Assembly (NCBI GenBank): GCA_025667525.1
Contig: CM046879.1
Coordinates: 362,098,639 to 362,162,638 of the forward strand
Direction: 5' to 3'
Length of the DNA: 64,000 nucleotides
DNA from: Glebionis coronaria
Lineage: Eukaryota > Streptophyta > Magnoliopsida > Asterales > Asteraceae
Under the pieces are notes generated by a model. The model was not told where the DNA came from. It worked only from the letters and a program-made list of their open reading frames with translations, and searched no databases. The position numbers were made by a program, and so were the translations under genes. Of the stretch, positions 58,001 through 64,000 are shown piece after piece. Each line of letters begins with the position of its first letter. Within the stretch, counting starts at the first letter, position 1.

Positions 58001-60387
58001 AGATTATGTATTCCAATCACTACATCCGATACTTGTAATGAACATTATGAGTTCCACGTGATGTCGTTTGGATTGACTAATACACATGTAGTATTCATAA
58101 ATTGGTGAATAATGTGTGTAAGCTGTAAATTGATAAATTCATGCTTGCGATCATTAAGGACCATATGTTTGTTTATAAGAATAAAAATGAGATTAATAAT
58201 TAATTATAGATTGTCCTGAACTGGCCGAACAATTAAAACATGTATCTTGAATATTCGACATGTGATTTAAGACTTGAACCTTTACATGATTTAACCATGT
58301 GATTAATAGACAATGGAATATAAATTGACTCTTCAAAAATTAAGAGCCCTTTTAAGATTTTGGATTTTACCAAAAAGAAATGGAAATATGCTTTGACAAA
58401 TGTTTTAACAAAGGTTTTTAAAGGGAGTATTCCCTTATACACAAACCATTTAACTAAACTTCTGTTTAGGGGTAAATATTTGTGTATACTTCTAGACAAC
58501 TTAAGAGGAATTGAGGAAACTATATAAAACATGACTTGAAATTTGAAACAATAATTTACGCTTTTCAAACTAAGAAAATTTTGACCAAAAGTATAATCAA
58601 AGATTTTTCAAATATTTACGAATCTTATTAATTATTTTCGATAAATCCGCAAAAATCTTGTTAATTAAATTCAAATTTATTTTTAAACATTTTATATAAT
58701 TGGTCGAACTAAGAAATTTAAACTTTTAACGTTTACGTTTTATAAAAATTTAATAATTATAATTTAATTAATTGTAATAATTATCGACGCTTTAGACGCC
58801 GGATTGAGAAAAACTGATAAAAATGATAGTTGAGAAGAAACTGAAACATAGACGATATGAAGAAAGAATTTTGAATAAATACGGTTATGATAATTATATC
58901 ATCATGAGAGGTGAATATAGATACCGACATGTTATGTATAAAAGATAAAGAACCAATCAGGACATGTTCCCTAATAATAAAGGTGCAAAATAAATTGCCG
59001 AGCAATACAAAAATAAACGATGTTTGTAAAAAGGATAATATAGATAATAAAAGGATTTCACGGCTAATGTGAACTATTAGAGTTGAGAAGCCAATAACGT
59101 TAAATGTTTTAAAGGCCACTTGTGATTGTCTAAATATGGAGGATTGTGAGATATAGTTGTATTGGAATTTGTAAGTATAAGTATTCTATTTATATCATTT
59201 GTGACTAGAAGTATCTTTGTCTGAAGAAGTTATACTAATGGCAAATTATGAAGGCAGACATCGCCTCATACATTAGTAAACGTTTAGCTATTGCAAAGGT
59301 CATCATCTAAATTTGATTCGATTTGGGTCATCGTCGACAGACTGATCAAATCTGCTAATATCATTTCCGTTAATGATAAATGCAAAAGAATCATGTAAAC
59401 ATAGTGTGCCTGTATCGAACATCTTTATCAAGATCTTCGCTTCGCATCGAATTTCTAGAGATTTGCTTAGAAATCATTGAGAACGAACCTTGATGAGAGT
59501 ACTATGTACCATCCCAAATCGAAGGGACGAGGTAAAGTAACGATACAGAGTAATATAAGTGTTGTTTTATGTTTGAATGAATGACCTTTGGTAATAAACC
59601 GTATAATCGTTTTCCTTTGGAGAGATTACCATTGATAATCATCGTATTAGGACTGAGATCGAATCTTGTTAGGATCTAAATCATAGAGCATCTGTAAGCA
59701 AGAGTGGAGATGAAGACACCCGACATACACCCATTGTGAGTTGGACATGTCTCTTAGGTTTAAGGTTTCCTATGATGGCGAACCTATCCTTGCAAAATAC
59801 CCGACCCGCGAGATCTGAAATGATTGTTGAAATTAGGATTTGATTATTGAATGCCGGTAGTGGGCAAGGGGTTATGTGAATGTGAAATGTAGATCTGAAG
59901 TGCCAAATGGGTAGCGAAGTTATGCCATAATTTTTAACCTTGGAAAAATGAATTCATGATCTGACAAATCATGGGATATAAGTCACCGTTGTATGGGATT
60001 ATTGAGATGAAGTAAAAGTTGGGATTGAAAGGCATATAAGCTGGATCTACCCTAGGACTTCATGAACCGCGTGAATTATGTTTCGTAAATCGAACTTGAT
60101 GGAATATCTATCAAGTGAAAATCTGATTGTTCTTAGTAAAGCTTAGATCGGCGAAAAGTTGCATTCATCAGAAACCCGTGAACATCATGGATAGAGAAAG
60201 TAAGTCAACATTAAGCCTGATCTTATTCCCATAGATATGTTTGATGAAACTCGCGTATTATAATGGATTACACTTGTGAGAAAAGACCGAGTGTGGAGGA
60301 AATACCCACATGGCTTTAACTCTATAAGAAGCGAGTAGTAAGGTAAGATGATCTTTGAGGACAAAGATCCTGTTTAGGGGTAAATGC
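55026..60387 (+). pseudogene. Fossil interior of element H
   Basis: A leader frame from 55002 to 55241 (SSRYRERKIFKTKVLNKTF, later LLTITVPKNSRVTDKA) is nearly the same as in E. RT scraps lie at about 57680-57745 (VEIGIDYIPGAAPVA) and 58030-58085 (NEHYEFHVMSFGLTN), and an integrase-core scrap at about 59310-59360 (WVIVDRL-KS). All are surrounded by stops. The polypurine tract GTTTAGGGGTAAATGC ends at 60387. No gag or protease is recognisable. Confidence 0.82.
55029..55040 (+). other. Primer binding site of element H
   Basis: TGGTACCAGAGC, three bases after the LTR; one change from the initiator-Met site, as in E. Confidence 0.75.
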
Positions 60388-63300
60388 TGTGACAATCCGT
60401 CAATTTATGGTTGATATTTTATTCTCAATATTATTTAAAAACAATTTACAATATGAACTCACATATTTTTGGGAAGAAATTTGGATTTACGTCTTGGAGT
60501 AGCATCAAATACGTCTAAACCGGAGGATTCAACGTTACGTGCTTACGTTTACATACACCGTCTTTGGTGACAATCCGACATTTCAGAAATTAAATTTATC
60601 TGAAAATATTATTTTGGAGTTTTAAATTTGTGTTGGTTCATAAACTCACAAATTTACGAGAAGAGATTAGGACTTACGATTTTATTTTAACGTCCTTTAC
60701 GACTAAACCGGAAACCTTAGGATTACGTATTTACGTTTTCGAACTCCGTTTTTGATGAGACAATTTTTATTGGATTCGTTTTGTGACGTCGATTCATAAT
60801 TTATAAAAACGTTTTTCGTAAAACGACCCGAGGGCACGCAAATCGAGGAAACTAGAATCGAGAAATACCCGTAAACTAGTGAGATGGGACAAAACACTTT
60901 GCCCCATCCCACTAGCTTATATGGGACGGCAAGGAGGACACCACCACACATAGGTGGCATCATTTTGGCTAAGTTACACAAGTGTAAGCTTTAGCTTACA
61001 CTTTAAGCCAACACATTTCCCACTTAAACACAAAACTAGCTAATGGTTTTCATTCAACCATTTCCCACATGCAAACAACCACCAAACTCTCTCTCTCTAG
61101 CTTGATTATGCCGTCCCATATCCAACCATAAACACCCTTTGATCTTGATTCAACCATGAAACCATATGTTATACTAGCATATGTTGAAGCCCTTTAAAAA
61201 CCCTATTGATTGGTGATACTTATAACATCCATGGAGGAGTTTTCATGGTGTCATGAGGCTGATTTTCCACAAGGAGTTGATGAAGATTGGAGGTCTTGAA
61301 GATGGTGTTGGCTAATCACAAGTTTCTCCATCAAAAACCATGTCAAAATCATAACCTACATCAAGTTGGTGGTATAAAGATTGTCCTCCTCATCTTCTTG
61401 TTATTTTTGGTTATGTAATCATGTATTTATTTCCTATTGTATATATTTATGATGATTATATGATGATAAAAATGTTATGTGGGGATTTGTTGTTGATAAA
61501 CATGATTAAAAAGGTGAAAAACCATATGAAACAAGGTTAAAATCTTGGTTAAATTTGATGGCTGTATAAAACAGTAAAGAAACATGTTATGAACTGATGA
61601 AATAATGAAGTAGGATGGATTTACAGTAAGCTATGGGTCTTGTACACATGTGAGAGTTGGCCATGCAATGGAATCAAAATAATGAGTGAGATATGATCAA
61701 AACAAGTTTAGGGTATAAATCTGAAGTTACTGTTTTGGACGATTTTTAGAAAATACTTAAAAGATGATTCAACAGTAGCTATAGAAGAGTTAAATGTAGC
61801 AAATATCATGTAGTTTATGTGATAAAAATTTGAGCTTCTATCTCCATGTAGAACTCAAGATATGGTATTTTTGGTGAAGATGAAGTTAAAAATCAGATTT
61901 TTGGAAATTAAAGAATAATACTATTATATAAGCACTCACATTTTAATATATAAAATGTAAATAAAAACCCACTAACTTATAAAACTTATTTATATAAATA
62001 TATAAAAGGTTTAATAAGTGTATAAATGATGAAAATGGAAACTTGTTAAGTTTTATAAGTTATAAAACTATAAACATGATTTTTACGACTTTTTCGGCTA
62101 TTGCCGTAAAATTAACGTTTTTATTAAATAAAACTTAGATGGTTGGACCCGTCTAATGAAAACTTTATAAAACTTATATACTGATATATAGACATGTATA
62201 ATAAGTAAAAACCGATAAAACTCGAACTATAGGGCATACGGACATTAACGAGCTAAGTAAACATATTAGACTAATGGTTGGACTAAATAGGATAAAAACT
62301 TGTAAAAAGAACTTATTGGGCTTAACCCATTTGGGCCCAACTTGAAAGTGTATGTACTGATAATATAAGTACAAAATGGATTAAAATAAGTTAAATAACT
62401 TATAATAAGCTTATTGGGCTTAAGACACGTAAACGGGTAAAACTAGTAAACTAATATAAAAGTTATCGACATATAACACTAAAAGGAGTAAACGAGAATA
62501 TGTAAACCCACTTGATCATCATATATATATAATCATCATATGTATACATAATTGGTATTTTTATAAAGTCATTGGACATGAGTCTAAGACCGAGTATTAT
62601 TTGTCTAGGTTTCCGTGATTGAAGCACGTACCGTACGTCCGAATTGCCGATAACCCGCCTTCCCATATCAACGTGAGTTCATAGCCTCGCACTCTTTTAA
62701 ATGTTTTATAAATGCTTTATAAACCCGCGAGGGAGATAACATGTTAGTTTTTATAAAAGTTTGGACACCATTTGTCCCGATTGTTTGTTTATTGATTTTG
62801 GACCCGAATGATTGAATGACCCGATTGTATGACCCGATAAATGATTAATGGACCCGATAGATGAAATTAAATGGATTATTAAAGTTAGGTTATGTCACTA
62901 AAAGTCCCATTAGCATGAATTGTGAACTACCGGGAGTTGGTAGACGCTTATGCATTTAATAGTACTATTTGGGGACGATCACCCCAGTTCGCGCCTTGAC
63001 GGTTGATCCCCGTCGTGCCACATTGATTGGTAAGCGAATTTATGTATGAGAAGATTTCCAATAGCGTGACCTTTGTGACGACACGCTACTTTAGATGGGA
63101 AAAATTGGTATCGGGTTAGCTACCCGTTTTGTTTTAGTAAGGTAACAATGTCATACGGCTTGTAATAATCCAAATCACTGAAATACTAATAGACGCTCCG
63201 AATTACGATGTATTGCCTGACTAGCAATACAGGGTCATACTATTGATATTATGTTTGTATTTTGGTTTTCATAACCATCTTCATATAACGGTTTTTATTT

Positions 63301-63859
63301 GATTTTATACAACGTCTTAAGACGTATTGTATGATGTTTTTACGACATTGGCTCGTATAATGATATTTACGGCAAATGCCTATATTATGATTTTCGATAA
63401 GGATTTATATAAAATGACTTTGGCTATTTTATGGCCTATTATAAACTGATTTTGGCTATTTTACGGCCTATTACAACGATTTGTACGAATTGATTTTTGG
63501 TAATAATTTTATACCAAAATTATGTTGATGGAATTTATTAAACTCTATGAATTCACTCGGCGTTATCGCTGACCTTTTCTTTTAACATGTTTTATCTCAG
63601 GTACTTGAAGGTAATTCTCGGGAAGAAAACAAGAATTCATGGCCCGCACTTAAACAATATTTTCCATTCAAATACTTTGTAAAACTTGTATGAAATGTAA
63701 TGACTTGGGACCGATGTAACTTTGTTGTTTATGAATGGAAATGATTTATTATTAAACGACGCGATTTTTATGCGTTGTCTATGATGTGAGTAATGTGCTA
63801 TCCCGTAACACCAACGAGTCTTCCGCTGTATTGAGTTGTATAAATTTGGGGGTGTTACA
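60388..63859 (+). repeat. 3' LTR of element H (3472 bp)
   Basis: The copy of 51554-55025. Non-coding; short open frames appear in both copies at matching places and resemble no protein. Confidence 0.96.
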
Positions 63860-63864
63860 GATAT
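63860..63864. repeat. Target-site duplication of element H, right copy
   Basis: GATAT, identical to 51549-51553. Confidence 0.95.
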
Positions 63865-64000
63865 ACCATCAACAAGTAATTCTCAACCAACACCTGTTTC
63901 AACTACCCATGTCATGCCTATTGATGATGAAGAGGATGATGATGATCACGATTTGGAATTCGCTCAAATGCGTGAACTTCCATTCTTTGGTGTACCAATT
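63865..64000 (+). pseudogene. pol: Pol of element G resumes (linker before RT)
   Basis: An open frame continuing the post-integrase linker: Ser/Thr/Pro-rich, then an acidic run of nine Asp/Glu in EEDDDDHDLEF, then MRELPFFGVPI. It runs off the window before RT motifs. Confidence 0.85.

Larger units (their letters stand above)
51554..63859 (+). mobile_element. Non-autonomous Gypsy-type element H
   Basis: Two LTRs of exactly 3472 bp that are nearly identical, a GATAT target duplication, a primer site and polypurine tract, but an interior with no usable ORF. Same family as E. The near-identity of the LTRs makes it the most recent insertion in the window, while the interior looks far older. It must therefore have been copied by proteins of another element. 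Confidence 0.95.
44508..64000 (+). mobile_element. Copia element G, 5' part (hosting H)
   Basis: LTR, initiator-Met primer site, a repetitive leader, a very long gag region, protease, integrase, and the post-integrase linker. H interrupts it at 51554-63859. The reading frame resumes at 63860 and runs off the window. RT, RNase H and the 3' LTR lie outside. The order protease-integrase-(RT) is that of Copia. Coding sequence has several stops and frameshifts. Confidence 0.9.

Overview
The window is repeat DNA from a plant nuclear genome. Everything I can identify belongs to LTR retrotransposons inserted into one another; I see no host gene, no tRNA or rRNA gene and no CRISPR array. The protein types (Athila-like and chromodomain Gypsy elements, Copia elements with a very long coiled-coil gag region, and a Copia accessory ORF) resemble, from memory, those common in Asteraceae, especially Anthemideae such as Tanacetum, Artemisia or Chrysanthemum. 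That host assignment is inference.

Layout by nesting. (A) 1-774: 3' end of a + strand Copia element, its LTR cut by (B). (B) 775-13243: + strand Athila-like Gypsy element with a ~4 kb 5' LTR and a 3' LTR cut after 263 bp by (C). (C) 13244-41629: - strand Copia element, of which only the 3' LTR and the accessory ORF are present. That ORF has a probable 840-bp intron carrying a five-unit hairpin repeat, and the intron was hit by (D). (D) 17086-40462: - strand chromodomain Gypsy element (target duplication TACTA) whose gag appears to contain three short introns. Its reverse transcriptase was hit by (E). (E) 22770-35040: - strand Gypsy-type element (target duplication TTCTT) with 3.4-kb LTRs and a fossil, ORF-less interior. 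(F) 41630-44507: - strand Copia 3' end (LTR plus long non-coding 3' region) inserted in the N-terminal part of C's accessory ORF. (G) 44508 to beyond 64000: + strand Copia element with LTR of the same family as F, inserted in F. (H) 51554-63859: + strand relative of E (target duplication GATAT), inserted in the pol of G.

The insertion order is fixed by who interrupts whom. Three insertions (D, E, H) have perfect 5-bp target duplications, and collapsing the E and H duplications restores an uninterrupted reading frame. By-eye LTR divergence is smallest in H, a few percent in D and E, and about 5% in the visible part of B. None of the pol genes is intact: all carry stops and frameshifts, several of which look like C-to-T changes at CAA/CAG codons.

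The most unusual points are the four-exon gag of D, the intron and covarying hairpin array in the accessory ORF of C, and E and H as two copies of a non-autonomous family whose interior was already dead before they moved. Others are the ATTCCGA-rich leader of G and a possible gag/pol overlap in G. Boundaries given without a second LTR or target duplication (A, B right end, C, F, G) are less certain than those of D, E and H.
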